This document shows, one piece after another, positions 1 through 10,970 of a DNA stretch of 64,000 nt; positions within the stretch are counted from its first letter, which is position 1, and the number at the start of each line of letters is the position of its first letter. The notes below the pieces were generated by a model. The model saw only the letters and a list, made by a program, of their open reading frames with translations, was not told the origin of the DNA and searched no databases. The DNA comes from Sphagnum magellanicum (lineage: Eukaryota; Streptophyta; Sphagnopsida; Sphagnales; Sphagnaceae): positions 17,752,051-17,816,050 of the forward strand of contig CM038924.1 of NCBI GenBank assembly GCA_021904315.1, given 5' to 3'. A program made the position numbers and the translations under genes.

Positions 1-3000
1 TTTGGAGGGCATACAATTGGCCAATAGATGAAGGTAATTCTTTCAACTTGAAACACCCTTCCAAATAAAGGTCTTGGAGTGCATTCAATTGGCCAATACA
101 TGAAGGTAGTTCTTCTAACTCGAAACACCCTGACAAATGAAATCTTCGGAGTGCATACAATTCGCCAATAGATGAAGGTAGTTCTTTCAAATTGGAACAC
201 CCTTCCAAATAAAACTCTTGGAGTGCATTCAATTGGCCAATAGATGAAGGTAGTTCTTTCAAATTGGAACACCCTTCCAAATAAAACTCTTGGAGTGCAT
301 TCAATTGGCCAATAGATGAAGGTAGTTCTTTCAACTCGAAACACCCTTTCAAATAAAGAATTTGGAGTGTATACAATTGGGCAATAAATGAAGGTAGTTC
401 TTTCAACTTGGAACACCCTTCCAAATAAAGGTTTTGGACTGCATTCAATTGGCCAATAGATGAAGGTAGTTTTTTCAATTCAGAACACGATCGTAAATCA
501 AGGTTTTTGAGTGCATTCAATTGCCCAATAGATGAAGGTAGTTCTTTCAACTGTGAACAACTTGTCAAACTAAGCGTTTGGAGTGCATTCAATTGGCCAA
601 TAGATGAAGGTAGTTCTTTCAACTTTGAACAACTTGTCAAACTAAGCGTTTGGAGTGCATTCAATTGGCCAATAGATGAAGGTAGTTCTTTCAATTCATA
701 ACACAATCCTAAATTAAGGTCTTGGAGTGCATTCAATTGGCCAATAGATGAAGGTAGTTCTTTCAATTCATAACACAATCCTAAATTAAGGTCTTGGAGT
801 GCATTCAATTGGCCAATAGATGAAGGTAGTTTTTTCAATTTAGAACACGAGAATAAAAAAAGTTTTTGGAGTGCATTCAATTGACCAATAGATGAAGGTA
901 GTTCTTTCAACTCCGAACACTTTATCAAATAAAGGTATTGGAGTGCATTCAATTGGCCAATAGATGAAGGTAGTTCTTTCAACTTTGAACAATGTTCCAA
1001 ATTAAGCTCTTGGAGTGCATTCAATTGGCCAATAGATGAAGGTAGTTCTTTCAATTCTGAACACTTTAACAAATAAAGCTCTTGGAGTGCATTCAATTGG
1101 CCAATAAATGAAGGTAGTTCTTTCAACTTTGAACAACGTTCCAAATTAAGCCTTTGGAGTGCATTCAATTGGCCAATAGATGAAGGTAGTTCTTTCAACT
1201 CCAAACACCCCTCCAAACGAAGGTTTTTGAGTGCATATAATTGGCCAATAGATGAAGGTAGTTCTTTCAACTCCAAACACCCCTCCAAACGAAGGTTTTT
1301 GAGTGCATATAATTGGCCAATAGATGAAGGTAGTTCTTTCAACTTCGAACACCCTTCCAAACGAAGATTTTGGAGTGCATACAATTGGCCAATAGATGAA
1401 GGTAGTTTTTTCAACTTGGAACACCTTGACCAATGAAGCTTTTGCAATGCATTCAATCCGCCAATAGATGAAGGTAGGTATTTCAACTTAGAACACCTTG
1501 ACAAATCAAGCCCTTGGAGTGCATTCAATTGGCTAATAGATGAAGGTAGTTCTTGCAACTCCGAACACCTTGACAAATCAAGCTCTTGGAGTGCACTCAA
1601 TTGACCAATAGATGAAGGTAGTTCTTGTAACTCTGAACACCCTGACAAATAAAGCTCTTGAAGTGCACTCAATTGGCCAATAGATGAAGGTAATGTTTTC
1701 AATTTGGAACACCCTGACAAATAAAGCTCTTCGAGTGCATTCAATTCGCCAATAGATGAAGGTATTTCTTCCAAACTTTCGCATTGTGCCAAATCAAGTA
1801 TTTTTAATTGTAAGCAAGAAAACATATTACTTGGCAACTTTTGAATCATGCATTTTTTGAGGCACAACCACTTAACTTTATTCAAATTTCGTCCTTGGAT
1901 GTAATTTTCCACGACAACTAGTGAAGCTCCTGTTAGGTCAAGCAACCTAAGGTTGCGAAATCCTTTCGACTCAATTTGCGACAACATTGGTAAATGGACA
2001 CATTTTTTCAATGAAATGCCTTCTAAATTTTCCACCACCTATCACATGCAATGTAAACCAAAGGATTATCAATATAAAAGAACATTTCATCCTAATGCAA
2101 AATTTTATCAGAAAAACCATGTAGTTATAAATCAAGATTCAAAGTTAAAACATTTAGTTTCGGACATAAAAAAATCATAGGAATTGAAATAAAATTATAG
2201 GATTGAAATAGTAGGATTACAACCTCATCCTTTCCTAAAAAATAATTTGAATGATTGGATTTCCATATACATCGATTCATAATTGGTAGTTCCATTGCAA
2301 TATTTCGACCCATGTCTCGTAATTGTTCATGTATATACAAGATTCCACCTTCTTTCCATTGGATCAAAGATCTTTGTTGTAAATTTTGTAATCCAAATTT
2401 TGGGTGTGAATAATCACCACTCCACACTCGACAAATTGTATTTAATTTCAAACCACCCAAAAAACAAGCAATGTCCAAAAACATGTTTTGATGTTGCTTA
2501 TCCAAATGGTCATAAGAAATCTTCAATACATTCCAAAGCTCTTCATTATCATTGCCCCCCGTGAAACTTTGCCCACTTTTTAATGTGTTTAATGCACCTT
2601 TCCAAATTTCCAATTCTTGAGTATTGCACAAAAAAGAACCCAATACTTCAAGACTCAAAGGGAGCCCCCCACAAGCTTTTATAATTTTCATACATATATC
2701 ATTGAAATCCTTTGTTGGAACATGATTTCCATTACGAAATGCATGGAACATAAATAGTTCCCTCGCTTGTTCTTCCTTTAAAGGTTCCATGACCACTTTT
2801 CCATCTTCATGTACATGAGATTTCAAACTTTGCCAATTTCGACAACTCACAAGTATTCTACTTTTAAAAGTTGGATTCCTGGCAGCCTTATCAATGATAA
2901 TTGGCAAAGATCTAAGGTTCCGCGCCTTACCAACATTATCCACCACCACTAACACTTTCTTCGACATCATACATCGCTTAATTTTGTCAAGGTCTTCTTT

Positions 3001-5537
3001 ATTCACTTTTTCGTCCTTGCATAAACTTTTGCCACACAAATCATGTAAAAGTTGTTTAATGACATCATTGATATTGTCCTTTGAATTCACATCCTCCAAA
3101 AAACTAGATTTATCATATTGGTTGTGGAACAAATGATAAATTTTTTTGCTCAAAGTGGTTTTCCCAATCCCACCCATTCCAACCAAAGCAACAATAGATT
3201 CCTTTTGTAATAAGATGTGTATGTCTTTTGCTTTGTCAATCAACGCCACCTCATGACATGGCAAAGGTGGAAGCAATATATTTTTCTGTCAAAATTCACA
3301 AAACATAGGTCATTTATATGTTATCTTTGTTATTTCATAACCAATATATATGACATTGCATATGCGATACACATAAAATGTGCTATGACCTAATGTGTTT
3401 CAAATTACATGAACATATATGAAATCAAAAGACTTATATTTGATGTTTTTACCTCCATACATATTTTCAAACATTTTAACAATAAAAAATAGCTTGGATG
3501 GTCTTTGTTTTTTGGCTTGCAAATTGTCAAGTGATTCGCATCTTCTATTTTGTAATGGTTGTTGTTTGACAATTGAATAGCTGAAACATACGACACCAAA
3601 ATTCCCTGCATGTGCGAAAGACTAAATTTATAGAACTCATTGACTTGTTTTTTCACTTATGCTTTAACTTATAAACCAAATGGCGGTGTAAACTAGAGTT
3701 CAATAACTATTAATGTTTGCATAATAATGAAATATTGTGTACAAGTAATTTCCTTCAACCTTTTAACAAGCAACTCATATAAATACATCACAAAGTGATT
3801 GGTTTTTATCTCATGAATCTTACATGTTTGAATGATGTTATGATTTCCTTTACAAATATTTAGATGGAATCGATTTGATAAAGGGAAGATTTAAACCTAT
3901 TTCTTGATGTTTGAAATCAATCAAATTTCATTTCCATCAATAGTAATTCATGAAAAAAAATTCACAGAACACATGACCCATTCACCACAGTAATATATTG
4001 AATACATGATCTCACACAAGTTTTGATAATACAAAATATGTTCAATAAATGAACCTAGTTGGATAACTTTCGATGTGGTGAAATGAAAATCTTACCCATT
4101 TATTGTCAAGGGGTAATCCTTCGCCAAATGCATAAATGTTGAGGTCTTCACGCGCGGCATTTTTAAAATCCATTGAAAGTTTCTCCATTTGTGGGTTGAA
4201 AGATTCTAAATTTTTTAAAAAACCAGATTGGGTTGCATACTTGTTCAATGTGTTGATTTGTTGATGTTGCCAGATGAAATAATTTGATAAATATTGGGTA
4301 CCACCAGCATGTGGTACACCATAAAATATTACACCTTTAACATTGTTCAAAAATGTTTTACAACATTTGTGTACTTCATCATCGAAATCATTCCTTGGCC
4401 TTTGATGTACACGTTTGTGAGCTTCAACCACCAAGCTTTTGAGTACAAGACCTCCAAAACTATAAGCAACTAATGCCACCGGTCCATCCCAAAGGGATCG
4501 ATAACTACAATATATTCAACAATGCACCAAAATTCCGTTATCAACATTGTATTAGCATGTACAAATTCATCCTATTATACTTGGGGCAATTTTTCAATTC
4601 CCACATGACGTAAGCCATAAATTCATAATTGATTTGCTGGTCCCTTGTCATTTTTCATTTATTGATTCCATTACTCAACTTAAAAAATGTGCCAACCATG
4701 TTTTGGTAAAACAATTATTATGTACAAATATGTATGTGTTTACATTCTTGTGTTAATGTATAATTCATCTTTTATGTGTTATCTTGGAAATATTGTTGAA
4801 ATAATAAATAAATAAAAGGATTTACACTTTTTTTGAAATATTTTTTTGTGTAATGAAATGGATACAAATTTTCTACACATGTATTAATATAATATAATTC
4901 CATTCAATTGCATTACCAAAGATAAAGCTTTAAAAAAACCCAAACTAATTTTTTTTATCAAAACCAAACTAGTTGTACCATGAACTTATAATATGAATAT
5001 AGACTTTGCTATTATCTTCAAACAACAACATTTACATTTAAGCCCCATTTTATGTTCTCCTACACAAATCTAACAATTTAAATAAATTGAAACTTGTGGG
5101 TGTGTATCACAATACTAACACACATGAATAATTAACTCATACAAAACATTTAAGAAATTTTAAAGATGTAGACAATTATTTTTAATGGACACAAGGAAAA
5201 GTAATTAATGTGTCTAGAAATAAAAGAGATTGTCACACCTTGAATTTGTAATCAAACTTTGAATGAGGTTTTTGCCAATTTCAGTCACATCATTGTGAAC
5301 ACTTGCCACAATGTTGGAATCATAGGACAATGATAAAATTCGAACATTGTTGTTTAAGTCTTCGGGTAGCCACTGTTTTGGCCAACATATGCACTCTTCT
5401 TTATTGTTGGTGGGGCGTGTTGTCCATGTTTCTTTCCATTCATCGTTTGTGCCAAAAACAATCCCATGAAAAAAAATAATGGTCAAGTTTGGATTATCGG
5501 AATTGCAAGTGGGATTTAAATCATGCACTAGATATTG
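1..5537 (-). CDS. Hydrolase-NB-ARC-LRR (HNL class) immune receptor, 3' end beyond window
   Basis: This is a predicted intracellular immune receptor. Minus-strand exons: 5537-5239, 4504-4096, 3605-3453, 3285-2224 and 2038-1 (open at the edge); all four junctions are GT-AG and keep frame. Exons 1-3 encode an alpha/beta-hydrolase of the SERAC1-like type: an oxyanion-side FFHG, the segment WKETWTTRP, the nucleophile elbow AYSFGG, and EDANHLTICKP with the presumed catalytic His. Exon 4 is a complete NB-ARC: P-loop GMGGIGKTT, kinase-2 KKVLVVVDNV, RNBS-B SRILVSCRN, GLPLSLEVLG, RNBS-D LDIACFLGG, and IHEQLRDMGR in place of MHD. Exon 5 starts with VVENLEGISLKKC and continues into leucine-rich repeats with no stop codon. 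The fusion is known as HNL in liverworts; NAD/NTP-switch signalling is inferred from the family. The first coding exon is not located: a short ATG exon near 5730 would need a different acceptor (around 5525). IHE instead of MHD may alter the resting state. Confidence 0.85.
14..1813 (-). repeat. 25-unit 72-bp tandem array encoding 24-residue LRRs
   Basis: Twenty-five units follow each other at exactly 72 bp (unit anchors at 14, 86, 158 and so on to 1742), with no insertion or deletion. Read on the minus strand each unit gives LRRs built on LKELPSSIGQLNAL followed by a variable strand of the kind LxLxxCxxL. I checked all units in the coding phase and found no stop. Some neighbours are identical or nearly so (units at 230 and 158, 662 and 734, 590 and 518, 1166 and 1238), which points to recent unequal exchange or gene conversion. 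Differences cluster in the LxLxxC segment, while the PSSIGQLNA half is almost invariant. The array continues past the left edge. Confidence 0.95.
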
Positions 5538-6305
5538 CTGCAAAGAAAATGAAAAAAGGTCAACACAATTCTTCGAACATCTCTTGAAAATTGTTTGACT
5601 ATACAATAAATTAGAAAAATGAAATATACAAATTATAATAGTTAGAAAAAAACAACAATTTATTGAAAAAATTAAGTTTAACAAAAAGACAATAATAAGT
5701 GAATTGGAGAATACCAAATCTATCTTGCATGACTAACAAATGAAGATCATTCACATGTGTCATAGACTTCAAAGTTTAGAAACATAGTTCAAGAAGTAAA
5801 TATTGTTACATAGTAAGTGGAACCTATGCCAATCAAATAAAGGTTAATGCTAAGAATTGGATTCTTTCAAGTTTGGGTTAATTATCTAAGCCATCTTGTT
5901 TGGTTCATTTGTATTTCATGACATTTTCTGCAACGTTTGGTCCTCTAAAGCCCCCAACGGCTGAGGAATTGGCACACAAACCCAATAAGAATGTTCATAA
6001 ACATTTTAATAATTTGCTCTAGGTTGTTCGATCAAGACTACACATTGAACTTAATTCAAAAAATATATAAGGAAAGTTCCAATCCTTAGAACTTCAATAT
6101 ATTCTTAATCAATGCCAAATTTTGACAAATTTCCCTTTGACCAATTCTATTGTTTTGGCAAATAAGGCAAATGAGTCGCGAGCTTAATGTCATAGGCTAC
6201 AATGATGACTCCATTTTGTGTTGTTTTAAACATCATTTCATATTGTTTTTATCTAAACAACTAAACTAGAAAATAAGCAAAGTAAAAATGTATGACAAGG
6301 AAGGT
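5538..6305. other. 5' flank of the receptor gene, no supported gene
   Basis: AT-rich sequence. It should contain the missing first exon and promoter of the receptor. The only candidate seen is a minus-strand ATG at 5730 followed by MQDRF and a GT at 5714. It does not join in phase to the acceptor at 5538-5539, but would join to an AG about 12 bases further in. Nothing else is recognisable. Confidence 0.4.
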
Positions 6306-6309
6306 TGTA

Positions 6310-6445
6310 AATGATTAGGGACATTAAGGTACCCTAGTGCCTAAAAGGTATGGTTGTGAAGCTGTTGACTGGGAGTTCAAATCTGAACGAGACCTCCTTC
6401 TATTGATGCTTTGTGAGGACAATAAACTATCAGGGTTGTAAGGGT
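6310..6445 (+). mobile_element. Possible tRNA-derived SINE fragment
   Basis: The stretch holds TAGTGCCTAAAAGG, which resembles a Pol III A box, and about 50 bases later GAGTTCAAATCTG, which matches the B-box core GTTCRANTC at all but weak positions. A purine/A-rich tail (repeated AAATTAAA-like runs) follows after 6470. This arrangement is that of a tRNA-related SINE. No target-site duplication was found by eye and no second copy occurs in the window, so the call is tentative. Confidence 0.3.
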
Positions 6446-6800
6446 CAAGGAAAATTATCAACACCCAAACAAAATTAAAAAAATTAAAGAAAAATCAAAC
6501 TTCAACATGTAACTTGCAAAAGCCCAAGAAAAAATTGTGCAAAGAAAGCTCATCATAAGGTCAAGAAGAAGCACCACATTGCTGTGCCATCCAGAGCTTG
6601 AAGGAGCATTTTCAGCGGGGACCAAAGGTGTGTCAATCACAGCAGGGATCTGCACAACATCTCTTTTTCTTTTTGGTGGCCCTTGTGAAAGATCAACTCC
6701 TTTTCGCTTGAGGCCATGTGAATTTCCCATATTTCACACTACTGAAATTCCTTTTGCTCACTACTCTCATAAATATTTTTCTCTTAACCTTTTGGTCTCA

Positions 6801-7250
6801 TAAAACCTGCTACAAATCCTTTGCCATCCCAATAGCATACAGAGGGTATATGGGTGTCCCTCACATCGCAGATTCCCACAAGCTAAGCTGATCTTTCCAC
6901 TAGATCTCCCCAAAAAACACCAACCCCTTTCCTCTTCACGAACTCCCTGGAATTCTCACACTCTTCTCTTCTTAGTCCTTTTTCGACTTTTCTCACAGAA
7001 GAAGAAGCTCTCGTAAAACGTGCTAGAAATGCTCTGCCATCCCAATAGCATACACAGGGTATGATGGGTGTCCCCTCACATCACAGATTCTCACAAGGTG
7101 ATCTTTCCACTAGATCTGTCCAAAGAACATCAACCCCTTTTCCCTTCACGATCTCCCTGGAATTCCCACTCTCTTTTTCTTACTCCTTGTTAGACTTTTC
7201 TCACAAACGTTTCTTCTTCTTCATTTTCTCCTCCCCCAGAAAATTCTAGA
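6801..7250 (+). repeat. 213-bp tandem duplication in the left arm
   Basis: Two diverged copies lie head to tail at a spacing of about 213 bp (one starting at 6801, the next at 7014). Both contain CCATCCCAATAGCATAC, the CCACTAGATCT block and CTCCCTGGAATTC. The right arm of the element carries only one copy, so the duplication arose after the arms were formed or was lost on the right. Confidence 0.8.
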
Positions 7251-7524
7251 AGAGTTTTGCTCCCTGACTTTTCAGACTGTAGCATCCGCGGTTTACTGAT
7301 TTGTTGGCCACTGAACAATTCATTACTTTCTTTTCTCGAACACATGTCTCTATTTTCTACTCATAATTGAGGATGGAATATGCAATGTCACCTTGACACT
7401 TGTCAAACACGCTTTACTTTTTCCCTCTGGCCTCCTCCATTGTTATCATCATCACTTTTGTTCACATCCACACACCGACCTCTCTTTTACCAAAAAACTA
7501 TAGCTGAAAAAAAGCTAAGTCATA

Positions 7525-7765
7525 AATTAAAAAAGTGCTGAAATCAAATTCTTTTTGAGATTGTCAGTAGCCGAAATTCAACCAAATTCAAAGGAAAATC
7601 GTCAAATTTCCTTACATGGTTTTCGGTAGGTAGCCAAAATAAGAGAAATATGTTTAAAATTTTCTAATGCCATATTTAGCTCATAGCCAAATCTGACTAA
7701 ATCTTCCTACCGATGATAACCACTTGGGCTATATCTCAAAACTGACCCAAAAAATTATTCATCCA
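7525..7765 (+). repeat. Dispersed repeat, copy 1 (second copy near 40.9 kb)
   Basis: About 230 bp resembling 40905-41125 in the same orientation. Shared landmarks in the same order are TAGCC-AATT-AACCAAA, a GTAGCCAAAA-like block, CAAATCTGACTAAATCTT versus AGATTTGGCTAAATCTT, then GATCATCACCACTTTGGCTA-like and ACTGACCCAAAAAAT. It interrupts the left arm of the inverted-repeat element and so probably inserted later. The family is unknown and no coding capacity is seen. Confidence 0.65.
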
Positions 7766-8683
7766 CACGTTTCCTGCTGTTGGCTGATTTCACCCAGTGC
7801 ATTATTGAGGCGCTCTGCCAGAGCTCATGTTGCAGGCAATGCATGATTAATTGGGCCTTGGGCGAGCCGGCCAGGGTGAATTGACCCCCCACATTCGGAA
7901 CACTGTAAAAACTCCCAAAACCCCTTTAAAATGGCCATATTAGACCCCAAAATTTATAGATTTGGACTTTGGGACGCTGCTTTAGTGTGGTAGCGAAATG
8001 ATATGAATACATATTTAGAATATTTATGGGTATTTAAAATGAGCTTTTTGTGGTTTTTACCATGATCCCAATGTGGGGGGTCAATTTGCCTTGGTTGGGT
8101 GAACCTGGCCTACTACACTAGAACATTGGTGAAAATCCTAAAGTTTTTGCAGTCAGCTTCAAAACATTTTACATACATGCACTCTAAATAAATTATGGAA
8201 AAACATGTTGTGAAACTAAGGGCGACTTTAGAAGGTCCAGGGACCAATGAATTCAAGCAATCTTATGGGTTGAAAGCTTTAAATTGGTCCCAAGGCGTTT
8301 TGACCAGGGTCCAAGACCAAAAAGTGGCAAATTGTGATGCTAATATGGCACCTGTTTTGGGAGGGAAAATCCATTGGTTGGGACCAAAACACCAGTGCTA
8401 AAAGGAGAGCTGGTGATTTGAAGAACCAAGAATCAGGCTAGGGACCCAGCTACACTCCAACTCAAGGATTCAATTTGCTTCACATGAGTCCAAATTGGTT
8501 CCTAGGAAATTGGACCCCTGCACCCTCGTCTAAAGTGGGCCTAATGGTATTTTATTGCAAGACCCTTTTGACTCCTTGAAGCACAGTTAGCGCGATTGAG
8601 CATTTTGAGCATTTTTTGGCTTTTTGTCTGGCCCCAAGTTACTAATAAATGCTACAACTTTGGCCACAACGCTTGCAAATTAG

Positions 8684-9010
8684 CATCGTGACATCAATCA
8701 AAGGGGCAAACATCTTGGTTGATAACAAGGGATGTATCAAGCTTGCAGACTTTGGTGCATCCAAAAACGTGGTTAAACTTGCAACCATTTCTGAAGCCGA
8801 AGTCCATGAAACGCACCCCTTACTGGATGGCTCCTGAGGTCATTCGTCAGACGGGTCATAAGTGGCAAGCTAATAATGTTGCTTGCACTGTGATTGAAAT
8901 GGCGACTGGTAAACGTCCCTGGAGCCAGCAGCAGTTCCAAGAGGTAGCTGGATTGTTCCAAATTGGAACTACAAAGTCACACCCTCCCATGCTCTGGCCA
9001 CAAATCCCAA
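8684..9010 (+). pseudogene. Broken ANP/NPK1-type MAPKKK kinase-domain fragment
   Basis: The fragment runs from the catalytic loop to subdomain IX of a MAPKKK: HRDI at 8684-8695, then after a 4-base duplication [19 protein letters not shown] with the DFG motif, and after another frameshift near 8800 [10 protein letters not shown] (activation segment), [13 protein letters not shown] and GTTKSHPP. These strings are typical of plant ANP/NPK1-like kinases. The N-lobe, the P-loop lysine and everything beyond are missing, and residues before CTVIEMATG are damaged, so no active kinase can be made. No intron interrupts the piece. It lies within the inverted-repeat element, which suggests capture of a genomic or processed kinase segment. 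Confidence 0.88.
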
Positions 9011-9283
9011 GGCCATGGGACCACTCATAGTATTTGTGCCTTGTATGGTTACTTACACCTTGACCAACCCAGCACCTATACTGGTACCAAGCTACAAAAA
9101 CACTTTGTGTTCGTTTCTAATTATTAGAAAAATGTGTGTGCACTTCACTGGTTCCCCTTCATTAAATCAGTGAATTCATTACTTTTCAACTTAGTCTCCC
9201 ATTTATTTAAACTAGTGACTTCATTCAAAAAGTAGTGAAATCACTTGAAATGCAAAGACACCTTCTGTTGTAGCTAAAATCAT

Positions 9284-9619
9284 CCTTAGAGCAGCTCCAT
9301 AGGTGCTCTGAGTATATGGCAATGGAACACAATATTTCCCAAAACCAGGATTAGTTTCTTTTTTCTTTTTTTTCCCAAGCCCAAACTAAAACTGACACTA
9401 CAAATGATCGGTAACCAATAATAGCTATTAGCAACCCACTTGGACCAACTACCTTTCTAACATTTCTATCTAACAATCAACAACGGGTATTGTCCTTGGC
9501 TGACCCCTTTGCCTGCCTTGGTATTCTCAGGGAAAATGTCCAAGCCCAAAGCCACTGTGCTGAGTCAAAGTTCAATGTTCAGGCCCATATACCCAGTTAC
9601 CTGTGGAACTGCTCTTAGG
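9284..9619. mobile_element. MITE-like insertion with imperfect terminal inverted repeats
   Basis: The left end reads CCTTAGAGCAGCTCCATAGG and the right end is its near reverse complement (ACCTGTGGAACTGCTCTTAGG). The 336-bp interior has no ORF. Size and termini fit a plant MITE of the CTTAGAGCA-TCTCCA type. It lies in the spacer of the larger inverted-repeat element. No clear target duplication was recognised. Confidence 0.55.
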
Positions 9620-10159
9620 CCCACTTTACACTAGGAGTCAAGGCTAATCTTGAACTCAAATCAAGCATTCCTATTGGTGCAAAAGTTGAAATCAGTCCCA
9701 AGGACTTTTTACACTAGGAGGAAATAGAAAAAAAAAAATCTTTTCAATCCGCCCCAAGTTACTAATTAAAACTCAACTTTATGGCCTTGTATTGGCCCCA
9801 AGGCTGACGAAAAGGATACCATCAAATGTGGGAAGCCAATTCGCAAGCCTTGTGAAGAATGTTGTATCATTTAGTAGTAACTTGGGGCCAAACAACAAGC
9901 CAAAAATGCTCAAAGTTGGCCCCAACTTTTCTCAGCCCTCACCCCTCCTAATGTAAAGCGGGCCTTAATTAGACTAAATGAGGGTTGAAGAGTTCAAGAC
10001 TAACATTTCTTTGATGCGCCCTGGAGTTAATATGGGGGAACAGGCTCACCCTAAAGAGTCAAAAGGGTCTTGCAGTAAAACACCATTAGTTTCACAACAT
10101 GTTTTTCCAGACTTTATTTAGAGTGCACACATATATATCTCTGTAGGAGTGTTCTCTCT

Positions 10160-10187
10160 CTCTTTATATATATATATATATATATAA
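10160..10187. repeat. (TA)n microsatellite
   Basis: An almost pure TA run follows a CTCTCTCT run at about 10150 and precedes TTTA repeats. A similar pure AT run is found at about 29574-29595. Confidence 0.9.
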
Positions 10188-10251
10188 TTTATTTATTTAT
10201 TTTCAATTTTCTGGGTTGTAAACTTTGTCGATTTAGAGACCCTGAGTTTGT

Positions 10252-10549
10252 CTAAGATCATCTCCACCCCAAAATTTGCAAAAAAACTGCTTTATGCTTA
10301 AATAGAATAGTTTCTTATTATCACTGTCCCCACCCACAAACGTCATAAAAGGCCCTTTAAACACTCAAAGACCATTTATGTCTTTGCATCTTGCACCAGT
10401 AATAGTCCCCGTCCACATCCATGGTAGCTTTAAAAGGGGGTTAAAATGAGCACTGCAAAGTCGACTTAAAATACCAGAGATGAGCATGAGTTACGCTGCA
10501 AGATTTAATGAAAAGGTGCATATGCAGGTGTGGGGTGGAGATGCTCTAA
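10252..10549. mobile_element. MITE-like insertion in the right arm
   Basis: The left end CTAAGATCATCTCCACCCC is mirrored at the right end by GGGGTGGAGATGCTCTAAG, over about 298 bp. Removing it restores continuity of the right arm with the left-arm sequence near 8180, which supports an independent insertion. Its termini resemble those of the 9284-9619 insertion, so both may belong to one family. Confidence 0.6.
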
Positions 10550-10970
10550 GGACGCTACATGTATCTATTATGTTTTTGAAGCTGCCCCCAAAAACTTTGG
10601 GATTTTCATCGTGGTTCTAGTGTAGGCCAATTTCACAGTCTGAAGAGTCGTGGGCCAAACCCTTCTAGAAGTTTCTGGGTGAGGAGAAAATGAAGAAGAA
10701 GAAGAAAAATCTACAAGAAAAGTCGAAGAGGAGTGAGAGAAAGAGTGTGAGAATTCCAGGGAGATTGTGAAGAGGAAAGGGGTTTTGATGTTTTTTGGGG
10801 AGATCTAGTGGAAAGATCAGCTTACCTTGCGGGAATCTTCTGTGATGTGAGGGGCACCCATCATACCCTGGGTATGCTATTGGGATGGCAAAGGATTTGT
10901 AGCAAGGTTTTATGAGACCAAAAGGTTAGGAGAAAAATATTTATGAGAGCAGAGACCAAAAGAATGAAAG

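Larger units (their letters stand above)
6745..10970. mobile_element. Long-inverted-repeat DNA element with captured kinase fragment (Pack-MULE-like)
   Basis: The sequence from about 6760 to 7000 reappears in reverse complement at about 10960-10690; it includes shared strings such as CTCATAAATATTTTTCTC, CCATCCCAATAGCATAC and GATCTTTCCACTAGATCT. The inverted homology resumes inside: 8095-8220 and 8550-8690 on the left pair with 10640-10560 and 10130-9840 on the right, the gaps being explained by later insertions on either side. A MAPKKK fragment lies at the inner end of the left arm. Long terminal arms enclosing a host gene piece are typical of Mutator-like Pack elements, but foldback elements look similar. 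No transposase was seen, so the copy is non-autonomous. The outermost bases and a 9-11-bp target duplication could not be fixed by eye. Confidence 0.65.

Noticed and set aside
507..1436. Open frames on the plus strand and a second minus frame across the LRR array (repeating AFNWPIDEGSSFN and TTFIYWPIECT)
   Set aside because: They arise because 72 is divisible by three and the units lack stops in those frames. Only the minus frame ending in LPSSIGQLNAL matches a protein family and continues from the NB-ARC exon.
1953..2180. Short plus-strand ORF over the NB-ARC/LRR intron
   Set aside because: Antisense shadow of the LRR exon and intron; no family resemblance.
6458..6730. Minus-strand ORF starting MGNSHGLKRKGVDLSQGPPKRK
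   Set aside because: It looks somewhat protein-like at its start but runs into a hydrophobic, low-complexity end. It has no recognisable domain or partner exons and borders the inverted-repeat element, so it was not called a gene.
8195..8401. Plus-strand ORF inside the inverted-repeat element
   Set aside because: It overlaps arm sequence that recurs without an open frame on the other side; no domain.
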